Origin: UBA2377 sp964525935
GTDB taxonomy: Bacteria; Verrucomicrobiota; Verrucomicrobiia; Opitutales; Opitutaceae
Assembly (NCBI GenBank): GCA_964525935.1
Contig: CAZGJZ010000007.1
Location: forward strand, 62,001 to 126,000
Direction: 5' to 3'
Length of the DNA: 64,000 nucleotides
The notes under the pieces: model-generated
What the model was told of the DNA's origin: nothing
Seen by the model: only the letters and a program-made list of their open reading frames with translations
Database searches by the model: none
Position numbers and translations under genes: made by a program
In this document: positions 1 through 7,946 of the stretch, in pieces
Position numbering within the stretch: the first letter of the stretch is position 1
Layout: every line of letters begins with the position of its first letter

Positions 1-296
1 GGATCCTGCAGATACTCATCGATGGCGAGCGAGCTGTCCTGGGCGAGGTTGAGCGTCGCACCATTGGAAAACACCAGCACCACACTGGAGTCCTTCGCGG
101 TGTTGATGACGTAACCCTGCGCCAGCTCGGAGCCGTTTTTCAGCGCGATTGTCGCGCCGTCCTTGGTCGCCGTCACCGTGCCGGTGACCTTCGCGGCCTT
201 GATCTGGCCGGGGGCCGTCGCTTGGGCCCGGGCATCCAGGCTAAGCATCGCGGCAAAGCCAAATAACCACAGCCACGTCAGGATTTTTTTATGCAT
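1..296 (-). CDS. FecR-like secreted protein, N-terminal part (truncated by window edge)
   Basis: The frame opens at an ATG at 296 and runs off the left edge, so about 98 N-terminal residues are visible. It starts with a signal peptide: two lysines, a hydrophobic stretch LTWLWLFGFAAMLSL, then a likely cleavage site at ARAQA. After it come KVTGTVTATKDGATIALKNG and SSVVLVFSNGATLNLAQDSS, the pattern of FecR-type beta-sandwich domains that many Verrucomicrobia secrete. The function is not known; the domain call is inferred from this pattern only. It may be co-transcribed with the O-antigen-ligase-like gene just upstream, 20 bases away on the same strand. Confidence 0.6.
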   Translation of the reverse strand, partial: MHKKILTWLWLFGFAAMLSLDARAQATAPGQIKAAKVTGTVTATKDGATIALKNGSELAQGYVINTAKDSSVVLVFSNGATLNLAQDSSLAIDEYLQD

Positions 297-316
297 AGGA
301 TGAGGCGTTTTCAGAG

Positions 317-2236
317 TTATTGCCCAGTTGCCAATTGCTGGCGCAAAACCTGCGCCTGCCGGTTGGCAGGGTCAAGACGCAAGCAGATCGCCACGGCCGC
401 CCGCGCCTGCAATCGTGTGACCGGATTCAGGCTGAGGTGATAGGCTTGGTAATACCACACGGTCGCTTGGGCTGGAGCGAGTTGCATCGCGTGCACGAGG
501 TTGTCGCCCGCTTCCAGCCAGCGGCTTTGCATGTCCAGCGCCACGGTCCGGCGAAGCCAGAATTCCGCCACCGAGCCCGACAACGCCAGCGCCCGGTCCG
601 CATAGGCTTCCGCCGCGCGGCCCCTGTCATTCGTGCGGCTGGGATCGACATGGGCCTCAAGCGCCGTGGCATACGCCAAGTCGGCCCAAGCCTGTGCGTT
701 GCCCGGATCAATCGCCACGGCCTGTGCAAGTGCCGTCTTCGCAGGCGTGAGCACCGTTGGATAGGCGTCCGCCTCGAGGCGTTCAAGTCGGTCGAGTGAC
801 TGCCGCGCCGAGTAACGCAGTGCCTCTGCCCGGTAATGCGGACCGACCGCAGCAAGCCACAGTGCGATCACTGCGAGCGCGACCAGTGCGCAGGCCAAGC
901 GGACCGCGGGCAAAGTCCGCTTCTCTCCCGTGGACGCTGCAAGCGGCCACGACCGCTGCACGAGCATGCCGGCGACTATCGCCAGCGCCATCGCCAGCGC
1001 CGGAATCTTGAAATGAAAATCAACGAATAGCTGCAGCCCAAACGCCAGCACGCCCAGCACCATCGCCCGTCGCAACCGCACGTCGTCGAGCCAGCCCGGC
1101 GGCGCGGCGGCATCTGCCACCCGGGCGCCGGCGGCTTCACGCGCGCGCCGCACGCTGACGCCGACCACCAGAGCACACGCACCGAAAAACAACCCGAACC
1201 CAACCGCCCCATAGTCGCTCAGCGTGTTCAGGTAGTCGTTGTGCGCCCATTGCGAATCGAGCTGGTAGTGCTCAGGCCGGTATTTTTCGAAGCTGACATT
1301 GTAGCTGCCCGCACCGCTGCCGGCGACCGGGCTCTCCAAAAACAACCGCCAAGCGCCGCGCCACATGATCGGCCGGGTTTTTTCGCCGGCATCCTGCACC
1401 AACGCATCGAATCGCGCCCGCATGTTCGGCAGCGTCAGATAAATCACCACGCCCACCGCCAGCGCCGTCAGCCCCACGAGCGCCGTTCGTCCCAGCCGCC
1501 GGCTCCAACTACGCCGCCCGGCCAGCAGCGGCCACGCCACTGCTGCGAGCGCGAGCCCGATCCAGGCTCCCCGGCTCGCCGTAAAGATGAGCCCCGTCGC
1601 AAACACCATCGCGAGATAACCGGCCAGCACACGCTGCACCGCCGTCGCATTGCGGCTGAGTGTAAATGCCACCGTTGGCGGCAACAGCAGCAGCAATAGC
1701 GCAGCCAGGCTGTTGGGAATCCCAAACGGCCCGCTCGCCCGGCCAATGAACTGGTCTGCCTGCCTGCGCCCGAGCATCAGCCAATCGGGTCGCACAAAAA
1801 ACTGATACGCCGCCAGCGCGACCGCGATAAACCCCGCCAACACCAGCGCACCCAACAAGAGCCGCCGCGCCGCCGCCGCGCGCACGCCATTGAGCACAAC
1901 CCAAAAAACCGCCGTCATCTGCGCCCACCACAGCCAATCGTGCCAGCCGAGCCAGCGCACTGGCGTCACCCACACGACATTCGCCGCCGCGTAGACGAGG
2001 AACGGCAGAAAAATCCATCCTGCCGGATGCGCCCGCGACGTCCCGTCAGGAAAAATCGCCCGTGTCAGCAAATGCAGCGCGAGCACCGCCCCCGTGAGTG
2101 CGCTCGTGATCACCATCGTCTCCGGCCGGTAACCGCCCAGACATAGTGTGGTCCAGAACAGGTTCACTGCGAGCAGCCCCGCTTGGGCCATTTCCATGCG
2201 TGCAGGCCAGGGATTTAATGTGGGGCGCTCCGCCAT
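317..2236 (-). CDS. O-antigen ligase/polymerase-like membrane protein with C-terminal TPR region
   Basis: A 639-residue inner-membrane protein. About the first 430 residues are a run of hydrophobic segments. Between them lies the loop typical of the Wzy_C/O-antigen ligase family: SRGAWIGLA, then GSGAGSYNVSFEKYRPEHY and AHNDYLNTLSDYGAVGF. The family joins or polymerises surface polysaccharide on the periplasmic side. The C-terminal third (from about residue 480) is soluble and rich in alanine helices that read as TPR-like repeats (PGNAQAWADLAYATAL, PAQATVWYYQAYHLSL). The ATG at 2236 is preferred; an in-frame TTG at 2260 would add eight residues. The exact sugar substrate cannot be read from the sequence. 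Confidence 0.75.
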   Translation of the reverse strand: MAERPTLNPWPARMEMAQAGLLAVNLFWTTLCLGGYRPETMVITSALTGAVLALHLLTRAIFPDGTSRAHPAGWIFLPFLVYAAANVVWVTPVRWLGWHDWLWWAQMTAVFWVVLNGVRAAAARRLLLGALVLAGFIAVALAAYQFFVRPDWLMLGRRQADQFIGRASGPFGIPNSLAALLLLLLPPTVAFTLSRNATAVQRVLAGYLAMVFATGLIFTASRGAWIGLALAAVAWPLLAGRRSWSRRLGRTALVGLTALAVGVVIYLTLPNMRARFDALVQDAGEKTRPIMWRGAWRLFLESPVAGSGAGSYNVSFEKYRPEHYQLDSQWAHNDYLNTLSDYGAVGFGLFFGACALVVGVSVRRAREAAGARVADAAAPPGWLDDVRLRRAMVLGVLAFGLQLFVDFHFKIPALAMALAIVAGMLVQRSWPLAASTGEKRTLPAVRLACALVALAVIALWLAAVGPHYRAEALRYSARQSLDRLERLEADAYPTVLTPAKTALAQAVAIDPGNAQAWADLAYATALEAHVDPSRTNDRGRAAEAYADRALALSGSVAEFWLRRTVALDMQSRWLEAGDNLVHAMQLAPAQATVWYYQAYHLSLNPVTRLQARAAVAICLRLDPANRQAQVLRQQLATGQ

Positions 2237-2319
2237 TGAGACTGCCAAGGCAAAGCGCAAAGCCCTTCCCGCGCGACAACAAAGCCGTCGCGCCTGTAAG
2301 GCGGGACCCCGTCCTGCAA

Positions 2320-2357
2320 CAAAACAAAAAAGGCGCCATCCTTACGGACGGCGCCTT
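2320..2357 (-). terminator. Rho-independent terminator of glnA
   Basis: Read on the minus strand, AAGGCGCCGTCC pairs with GGATGGCGCCTT around a GTAA loop, followed by a T-rich tract TTTTGTTTTG. It lies 30 bases downstream of the glnA stop and before the O-antigen-ligase-like gene, so it should isolate the two. Confidence 0.85.
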
Positions 2358-2387
2358 GTCGCAAAACTGATAACCCAACGCAGCGGC

Positions 2388-3422
2388 TTACTTTTCGCTC
2401 ACGGACTGGATCGTCTTGATGATCCGGCCGGCAACCAGATACGGGTCGGCAGCGGAGTTCGGACGGCGATCCTCGAGGTAGCCCTTGTATTCGGCATTGA
2501 TGAAGCTGTGCGGGACGCGGACCGACGCGCCACGATCGGCGACGCCGTAGGTGAACTTGTCGATCGACTGCGTCTCGTGCAGGCCGGTGAGGCGGAGGTG
2601 GTTCTCGGGACCGTAAACGGCGATGTGCTCGTCGAGGTTCTTGGCGAAGGCCGCCATGAGTTTCTCGAAGTATTTCTTGCCGCCGGTCTCGCGCATGAAC
2701 TTCGTCGAGAAGTTCGCGTGCATGCCGGAGCCGTTCCAATCGAGCGGCTGCTGGAAGGGAGCGAGGATGGGTTTGCAGCGCCACTCGATGTCGATCTCGT
2801 AGCTCTCGCACAGGCGGGTGAGGATATAGCGGGCGACCCACATCTGGTCGGCGGCGCTCTTCGAACCCTTGCCGAAGATCTGGAACTCCCACTGGCCCTT
2901 GGCGACCTCGGCGTTGATACCCTCGAGGTTGATGCCGGCATCAAGACAGATATCGATGTGCTTCTCGACGATTTCGCGGGCCACCGAACCGACGTTCTTG
3001 TAGCCGACGCCCGTGTAATAAGGACCCTGCGGGGACGGATAGCCGCCCTTCGGGAAGCCGAGGGGAGAGCCGTCCTTGAAGAAGAAATATTCCTGCTCAA
3101 AGCCGAACCAGGTGTCGGCATCGTCCGGGATCGTCGCGCGGGAGTTGGAGGGATGCGGCGTTTTTCCGTCCGGCATCATCACTTCGCACATGACCAGCAC
3201 GCCGTTCTTGCGCGTGACATCCGGGTAAACGGCCACCGGCTTCAACACGCAATCGGAGCTCTTGCCCTCGGCCTGCTGCGTCGAGCTGCCGTCAAAGCCC
3301 CAATTGGGCAGTTGGGCGAGCTTGGGAAAGCTGGCGAATTCCTTGATTTGCGTTTTGCTGCGCAAGCTGGCGACGGGCTGGTAGCCGTCGAGCCAGATGT
3401 ATTCCAGTTTGTATTTGGCCAT
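2388..3422 (-). CDS. glnA: Glutamine synthetase, type II (GSII / GlnII)
   Basis: A 344-residue enzyme that makes glutamine from glutamate, ammonia and ATP in the cytoplasm. The length and the motifs WGFDGSSTQQA, DTWFGFEQEYFF, NLEGINAEVAKGQWEFQ and WNGSGMHANFSTKFMRE are those of the short eukaryote-like GSII class, not the roughly 470-residue GSI class. GSII lacks the adenylylation tyrosine loop, so control is expected mainly at transcription. A sigma-54-like promoter lies 79-94 bases upstream and a strong terminator follows, so the gene seems monocistronic. With the urease/urea-transport block at 35-48 kb it would assimilate ammonia released from urea. Start ATG at 3422; no clear Shine-Dalgarno. 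Confidence 0.95.
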   Translation of the reverse strand: MAKYKLEYIWLDGYQPVASLRSKTQIKEFASFPKLAQLPNWGFDGSSTQQAEGKSSDCVLKPVAVYPDVTRKNGVLVMCEVMMPDGKTPHPSNSRATIPDDADTWFGFEQEYFFFKDGSPLGFPKGGYPSPQGPYYTGVGYKNVGSVAREIVEKHIDICLDAGINLEGINAEVAKGQWEFQIFGKGSKSAADQMWVARYILTRLCESYEIDIEWRCKPILAPFQQPLDWNGSGMHANFSTKFMRETGGKKYFEKLMAAFAKNLDEHIAVYGPENHLRLTGLHETQSIDKFTYGVADRGASVRVPHSFINAEYKGYLEDRRPNSAADPYLVAGRIIKTIQSVSEK

Positions 3423-3500
3423 ATGCGATTAGGTTGATGGAGGGTTTTGCGGTAAGCGCACGGAGCGAATGCCCGGTGCTTCTTAATGCGCCCACAAAAT

Positions 3501-3516
3501 AGCACCTTACATGCCA
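3501..3516 (-). promoter_or_regulatory. Sigma-54-like promoter upstream of glnA
   Basis: On the minus strand the 16-mer TGGCATGTAAGGTGCT fits the -24/-12 consensus TGGCACGN4TTGCW with two mismatches. The GG and GC dinucleotides have the required 10-base spacing. Transcription would begin near 3490, about 70 bases before the glnA ATG. No clear NtrC-type enhancer was seen further upstream. Confidence 0.5.
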
Positions 3517-3640
3517 GCGAAAGCAGTAATTCCATTCATGACAGTTTTTACGCGCATTAAATCGGAAACATTTGATTATGATGGATAAAGCCAGCCAAAT
3601 TTCCGCGTAATCCACCCGTCGTCAGCCCGCCTTTCCACCC

Positions 3641-4051
3641 ATGCATGAAGTCAAAGACACCGCCCGCGCCCTTGTGCGCATCGGCTACGACGGCCGCGTG
3701 CACAAGACCTTCCGCGGCCACTTGGCCAGGGAACGCTTCGAAAACGAAATCCGCATCCTCCGTCACCTTGAGGCCAAGGGCTGTAATTTCGTGCCGCGCC
3801 TCGTGGAGTCCGACCCTGCGACGCTACAGATGGTCACCACGAGCTGCGGTTCGCGCGTGGACCATCTCAACGAGGACAAGATGAAGGAGATCTTCGCCGA
3901 GCTCGAACAATACGGCGTGCGCCACGACGACCCCTTCATGCGCAATGTCACCTATCGTATCAGCGACGGCCGCTTTTGCGTGATCGATTTTGAGTTCGCC
4001 ACCCTGCTCGGCGGCCCCACCCCGCCGAAGCCACCCGCCAATGGCCCCTGA
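3641..4051 (+). CDS. Minimal protein-kinase-like protein
   Basis: A 136-residue protein with the landmarks of a kinase fold in about half the usual length. VHKTF near residue 26 could be the ATP-binding lysine, FENEIRILRHLE the C-helix glutamate, VRHDDPFMRNV the catalytic loop (HxDxxxxN) and VIDFEFA the DFG-like metal site (here DFE). The helices between the lobes are nearly absent. Short proteins of this kind are related to RIO/Kdo-kinase-like families. It overlaps the start of a PP2C phosphatase by 11 bases, so the two are translated together and may act on the same substrate. Activity is inferred. Confidence 0.65.
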   Translation: MHEVKDTARALVRIGYDGRVHKTFRGHLARERFENEIRILRHLEAKGCNFVPRLVESDPATLQMVTTSCGSRVDHLNEDKMKEIFAELEQYGVRHDDPFMRNVTYRISDGRFCVIDFEFATLLGGPTPPKPPANGP

Positions 4052-4898
4052 AAATCCCCCGCCTCCACCCCCGCCGGTCAAGCTCCGCTGGTCGGGCATG
4101 ACCCACGTCGGCAAAGTGCGCACCAACAACGAGGACGCCTTCCTCGCCGTGGCCTACGATGGCCGCGACCTCCGTTTTCTCGGCAAGACGGGCGACGCCT
4201 CGCCGCAGAATACCGACTTTGTCTTCGCCGTGAGTGACGGCATGGGCGGCGCCAACTCCGGCGAATTCGCCAGCCGCATCGCCGTCGATCACATCACGAA
4301 GCTGATGCCGAAAATCTTCCGCCTCTCCGCGATGGGCCTCGCGAGTGGTTTCTCCGACGTGCTGCAGGAACTCTTCAGCGACATCCACCAAGTCATGCTC
4401 AGCCACGGCCGCAGTTACGAGGAGTGCGCCGGCATGGGCGCCACGCTCAGCCTCTGCTGGTTCACGCCCGGCTGGATGTATTTCGGCCACCTCGGCGACA
4501 GCCGCATCTATTACCTGCCCAAGGACGGCGGCCTCACGCAACTGACCCACGACCACTCGCACGTCGGCTGGCTCCGGCGCAAAGGCAAGATCAACGAACG
4601 CGAAGCCCGCGCCCATCCCAGTCGCAACGCCCTCAACCAGGCGCTCGGCGCCGGCCACCAGTTCATCGACCCGCATATCGGCGCCGTCGGCTATCAACCC
4701 GGCGACCGTTTTCTCATTTGCTCCGACGGCCTCATCGACGGTCTCTGGGACCGCGCCCTCAACGATCTCCTGCGCGAACCCGACGAAACCCTCGCGGCCA
4801 AAAATCCCGCGCAACGCCTCGTCGAAGCCGCGCTCGAAGCCTCCGGTCGTGACAACATCACCGCCATCGTGATCGAGACGGAGCCCGCCGTCGGCTGA
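4041..4898 (+). CDS. PP2C-family serine/threonine protein phosphatase
   Basis: A 285-residue cytosolic Mn/Mg-dependent phosphatase. The motifs are in order: GKVRTNNEDAFL (first metal-binding segment), FAVSDGMGGANSG, GMGATLSLCWF, GHLGDSRIYYL, LTHDHSHV, LICSDGLIDGLWD and GRDNITAIVIE. The length fits a single catalytic domain, and a proline-rich N-terminus (residues 3-11) precedes it. The ATG at 4041 was chosen over an in-frame ATG at 3990 because homology begins just after it and it gives the usual short overlap with the kinase-like gene. Bacterial PP2C enzymes usually reverse Ser/Thr kinases or act in partner-switching; the upstream kinase-like gene is the obvious partner. Confidence 0.92.
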   Translation: MAPENPPPPPPPVKLRWSGMTHVGKVRTNNEDAFLAVAYDGRDLRFLGKTGDASPQNTDFVFAVSDGMGGANSGEFASRIAVDHITKLMPKIFRLSAMGLASGFSDVLQELFSDIHQVMLSHGRSYEECAGMGATLSLCWFTPGWMYFGHLGDSRIYYLPKDGGLTQLTHDHSHVGWLRRKGKINEREARAHPSRNALNQALGAGHQFIDPHIGAVGYQPGDRFLICSDGLIDGLWDRALNDLLREPDETLAAKNPAQRLVEAALEASGRDNITAIVIETEPAVG

Positions 4899-4933
4899 CC
4901 CGCTGGCACGCCGGCCGCACTTCGCCTGCCGTC

Positions 4934-5290
4934 ATGAAACTCTTTATCTACGGCACCTTGAAACGCGGCGGCAGCAACCACGCCTACCTCGCCGGCCAGA
5001 AATTCCTCGGCCCCGCCCGCACCGCGCCGGGCTACACGCTCTACTCGCTCGGCGATTACCCCGGCATGGTCGCACACGCCACCGACCGCGACGGCGTCCA
5101 AGGCGAAGTCTGGTCCGTCGATGCGCATTGCCTCGCCCAGCTCGATGAACTCGAGGGTCTCGTCGAAGGCCTCTACCGCCGCGAACCCGTCCCGCTTCAG
5201 CCGCCCTTCGCCCAAGCAGAAGCGCAAACCTACCTCTACGCCCGCAGTCTCACCGGCCAAACTCGCCTCGGCACAAACTGGCCGGTGTAG
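4934..5290 (+). CDS. Gamma-glutamylcyclotransferase family protein
   Basis: A 118-residue protein of the AIG2/GGCT fold. It begins with FIYGTLKRGGSNHAYL (the YGTLxxG signature), then GYTLYSLGDYPGM, VQGEVWSVD and LAQLDELEG, where the glutamate of the DELEG segment is the expected acid/base. Such enzymes release 5-oxoproline from gamma-glutamyl compounds. It follows the PP2C gene by 35 bases on the same strand and converges with dnaX 4 bases later. The substrate is unknown. Confidence 0.85.
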   Translation: MKLFIYGTLKRGGSNHAYLAGQKFLGPARTAPGYTLYSLGDYPGMVAHATDRDGVQGEVWSVDAHCLAQLDELEGLVEGLYRREPVPLQPPFAQAEAQTYLYARSLTGQTRLGTNWPV

Positions 5291-5294
5291 GAGT

Positions 5295-6886
5295 TCACCC
5301 GCGCGCCTTCAGTGCTTTCTTCGGCACGCGTTGCACTTTCACAAATTTTGCGCGGAAGAGATCATCCAGCGTCTCGCGCACGCCGGGCGTGAGGCGTTTC
5401 ACGAGCTCATCTAGCGACGGCAACGGAGCGCTGGCGTCGGGCGTTTCCTCCGTGGCCGTGGCTTCAGCAGCGGCCGGCGCCGGCACTTCGCCACGTGCCT
5501 TCGCCTCGCTCAGAAACGCCGTCTCCGCCGCCTCGTCCGGCCACAGGGGCGGCATATCGTCCTGCAATGGCACCGCATCTGACGCAGCGGCCATCTCATC
5601 GGCGCCGGTTTCGGCGTCCGCAGCATTGCTTTTGGCATTTCCGCCCGCGGCAGCTGGCGCTCTGGCGGCCTGCGCCCGAGGCTCCACACTGATCTGCGGC
5701 AGCGCGACCTGTAGCCGCGCTTCCAACCGGTCAATCAGGCCTTTTTTTTTTCGCTGTCGCCGCCGGCGGGGGCTTCGTCAGCGAGCGCGGTCAGTTCGCG
5801 GATGAGGCTGTCGATCGCGCGGGCGCGGCTGGCTTCGACGGCCTTGAGCAGCGTCACTTCAAAATTGATCTTCTCGGAAAGACCGAGCTTCACGCTGCCT
5901 TCGCCTTCGCGCAGGCCGTCGAGCAAGCGCGTGAGTTGCTCCGTCGTCAGCGCCACGCCGCCGAGCGTGTCGCTGCGGCCGCCCTTGGCGATGGCATCGA
6001 GCAACGCGAGGCGGACGAGTGCCTGCAAATCCGATAGCAGGCGCACGAGGTCGCGGCCGTTGGCATCGCACTCATCGACAATGGCGACGATCTTTTGGTG
6101 ATCGCCCGTGCCAAGCGCGGCACCGAGCGCGGCGATTTTCTCCTCCGACACAAGACCGTAGACGTCGAGCACGTCAGGCTCGGCGATGTCGGTGCCGCAG
6201 AAGGAAATCATCTGATCGAGGATCGACTGCGCATCACGCATGCCGCCGTCGGCCATGCGCGCGATGCACGCGAGCGCGGCGTCGGAAATTTTGACCTTCT
6301 CGGCCTTGGCGATCTTGCCGAGGTGCGCAGCGATGAGTGTCGGGGAAATCGGCTTGAGGTCGAAGCGCTGGCAGCGCGATACGATCGTCGGCAGCACTTT
6401 CTGCGGATCGGTGGTCGCAAAGACGAACTTCACGTGCGCCGGCGGCTCCTCGAGCGTCTTGAGCAGCGCGTTGAACGCCGCGGGCGAAAGCATGTGCACT
6501 TCGTCGATGATGTAGACCTTGTATTGGCCCTGTGCCGGCGCGTATTGCACGGTGTCACGCAGGTCGCGCACCTGGTCCACGCCGTTGTTCGAGGCACCGT
6601 CGATCTCGATCACGTCGAGGTGCGAGCCCTCCGCAATGGAAACGCACGCCGGATCCTTCACGTCGAAATCGGCCTTGGGCCCGCCGGTGCAGTTCAGCGC
6701 CTTGGCGAAGAGGCGGGCGAGCGAGGTTTTACCCGTGCCGCGCGGTCCGACGAAAAGATAGGCGTGTGCGATGCGGCCGCGGGTGATCGCGTTTTTCAGG
6801 GTGCGCACCACGTGATCCTGCCCTACGACATCATCGAAGGTCTGCGAACGCCACTTGCGGGCGATGACTTGGTAGGTGGAGGACAA
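5295..6886 (-). CDS. dnaX: DNA polymerase III subunits tau/gamma with programmed frameshift
   Basis: The clamp-loader ATPase. YQVIARKWRSQTFDDVVGQ opens the protein, followed by Walker A GPRGTGKTS, the zinc-module region, IDEVHMLS (Walker B) and SRCQRFDLK (sensor). The zero frame ends at a TGA at 5737-5735 (gamma, about 383 residues) just after A10-G. A -1 shift there opens a second frame to 5295, giving a tau of about 530 residues ending in a charged C-terminal domain. The start is taken as TTG at 6886 because homology starts immediately after it; the longer frame to 7135 runs through repeats and the SRP RNA. This is one gene, not two. Confidence 0.93.
5738..5752 (-). promoter_or_regulatory. 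dnaX slippery site (A10-G)
   Basis: On the minus strand the codons read GAA AAA AAA AAG GCC TGA. This contains the heptamer A AAA AAG used for -1 ribosomal frameshifting in E. coli dnaX, inside an A10 run comparable to the tract on which Thermus RNA polymerase slips. One extra A, or a -1 shift, joins gamma to the downstream frame. A possible stimulatory hairpin, GCGCG/CGCGC with a 9-base loop, begins about 20 bases downstream. Confidence 0.85.
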
Positions 6887-6890
6887 GGGT

Positions 6891-6968
6891 GAACGTTGAA
6901 AGGTGAAAGTTGAAAGACAGCCAGCGCGAAGTTTCGATCTTTCAACTTTCAACCACCGGCTTTCAACC
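6891..6968. repeat. Inverted intergenic repeat with GTTGAAAG units
   Basis: The left arm (6891-6916) contains GTTGAAAG, GTGAAAG and TTGAAAG. The right arm (6939-6968) is its inverted copy, ending CTTTCAACTTTCAACC with a further CTTTCAACC. The element abuts the TTG start of dnaX and belongs to the intergenic hairpin class described in the findings. Confidence 0.75.
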
Positions 6969-6969
6969 G

Positions 6970-7010
6970 CCACTTTGTTTTGCCGCGCGGTGCGCGGCAA
7001 AACAAAGTGG
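6970..7010. repeat. Perfect 19-bp hairpin next to SRP RNA
   Basis: Arms 6970-6988 and 6992-7010 are exact inverted copies (left arm CCACTTTGTTTTGCCGCGC) separated by only GGT. It directly follows the 3' end of the SRP RNA on the minus strand and could end that transcript, although no T tract follows the stem. Confidence 0.8.
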
Positions 7011-7106
7011 CCAGGCACTCCACGGCACTGGGAGAACGTCGTTGCCGTTGCTACCTTCCGGTCCTGGCGGAGTTCACGCGCCTGCCCATGCATGGCACCT
7101 GGCCGA
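7009..7106 (-). ncRNA. ffs: Signal recognition particle RNA (4.5S type)
   Basis: The minus strand contains CCAGGACCGGAAGGTAGCAA, matching the conserved SRP domain IV core (GGUCCGGAAGGAAGCAGC in E. coli), with the symmetric and asymmetric loop bases that Ffh binds. The ends pair as GGCCAGG (7104-7098) with CCTGGCC (7015-7009), giving the expected single long hairpin of about 98 bases. The boundaries are estimated from this pairing. The RNA works with Ffh to target membrane proteins. It lies between dnaX and the ECF sigma operon. Confidence 0.88.
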
Positions 7107-7171
7107 GGCGAACGGTAGGTCGCCCGGCACCGCATTCAACTGCAAAGTGCGAATTTATCCGCGATACCGGC

Positions 7172-7636
7172 TCAAGGCCGCTCCGGCGGTGCCGGCGACT
7201 GATCCTCGCGCGACGGCCCGGGCGGACGATCGCCCATGCGGCGCTGACGATCCTTGGTCCAACGTTCGCGCATCTCGCGCTTCATCGATTCAAGTTTGGC
7301 TTTTTGCTCCGGCGTGAGCAGCGCGGATACTTCGTCATGCATGCGGTCGGCCACGGCCATGGACTCGCGCATGCCACTCTGCCGCAGGCGGCGCATCTCC
7401 TCTTCGGTCTGCTTGAGGATCGGACGGATTTTTTCCTTCTGCTCGGGCGTCAGCTCAAGTTTTTCAGCCAGCCGCTTGAACATCTGCGGCGAAAATTGCT
7501 CCAGCGGCACCGGTCCGCGCGGCTTGGCGCTCTCAAAAAAATGCCGGGCCACCCGCAGCGAGAGAAATCCGCCGAACACCGCGCCCGCCAGAAACACGCC
7601 GAGGAAGGCGAGAATGACTTTCCAAGGTTTGTTCAT
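7172..7636 (-). CDS. Membrane-anchored Spy/CpxP-like or metal-sensor-like periplasmic protein
   Basis: A 154-residue protein with one N-terminal membrane segment (VILAFLGVFLAGAVFGGFLSL) and a charged helical periplasmic domain. LTPEQKEKIRPIL (about residue 62) and LTPEQKAKLESM (about residue 105) are two LTxxQ-type motifs, as in Spy/CpxP chaperones and in the heavy-metal-resistance sensor family. The tail is proline-rich and low complexity. The ATG at 7636 lies one base after the stop of the upstream gene; the longer frame would overlap it. As third gene of an ECF sigma operon it is probably the envelope-stress sensor or effector. Confidence 0.7.
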   Translation of the reverse strand: MNKPWKVILAFLGVFLAGAVFGGFLSLRVARHFFESAKPRGPVPLEQFSPQMFKRLAEKLELTPEQKEKIRPILKQTEEEMRRLRQSGMRESMAVADRMHDEVSALLTPEQKAKLESMKREMRERWTKDRQRRMGDRPPGPSREDQSPAPPERP

Positions 7637-7637
7637 G

Positions 7638-7946
7638 TTAGGAAACGTCGAGCAGGACCGACGCCGGGTCATCCGTCATGAAAAAGCCGTCTTCCGACGG
7701 CGCCGTGAGATCGGCGATGCGGGAGTAATTGGCGGCGACCCCGACCATCGCGAGGAGACAGGCAACGCCGAGGGCACGGAGCGAGAAGCGTTCCAGCAGT
7801 GAGGCCACCATCGGACGCTGCGCCGCGAAGGCTTGCGCGGCCACCCGCGTCGCGAAGCCATAGGGCGCCGCTGCGTCGCGCTCATCGACCGGGCGCCGGG
7901 CTGCGGCGGCGAGGCGCCGCCATTGTTTGTCAGAGGGGTTGGTCAT
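7638..7946 (-). CDS. Small single-pass membrane protein, probable anti-sigma component
   Basis: A 102-residue protein. A charged N-terminal half (SDKQWRRLAAAARRP) is followed by one membrane helix near residues 56-72 (ALGVACLLAMVGVAANY) and a short acidic periplasmic tail. It has no zinc-binding HxxxCxxC motif, so it is not a classical ZAS-type anti-sigma factor. Its ATG overlaps the stop of the ECF sigma gene (ATGA), and the next gene starts one base after its stop. This coupling is the main reason for proposing an anti-sigma role. Confidence 0.55.
   Translation of the reverse strand: MTNPSDKQWRRLAAAARRPVDERDAAAPYGFATRVAAQAFAAQRPMVASLLERFSLRALGVACLLAMVGVAANYSRIADLTAPSEDGFFMTDDPASVLLDVS

Noticed and set aside
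5295..5726. Separate 143-residue gene after dnaX
   Set aside because: Its apparent start is a TTG within the -1 frame of dnaX and it continues the tau sequence directly, so it is the tau C-terminus and not an own gene.
6887..7135. N-terminal extension of dnaX to 7135
   Set aside because: The extension would translate the SRP RNA, a perfect hairpin and the repeat element, and family similarity begins only at the TTG at 6886.
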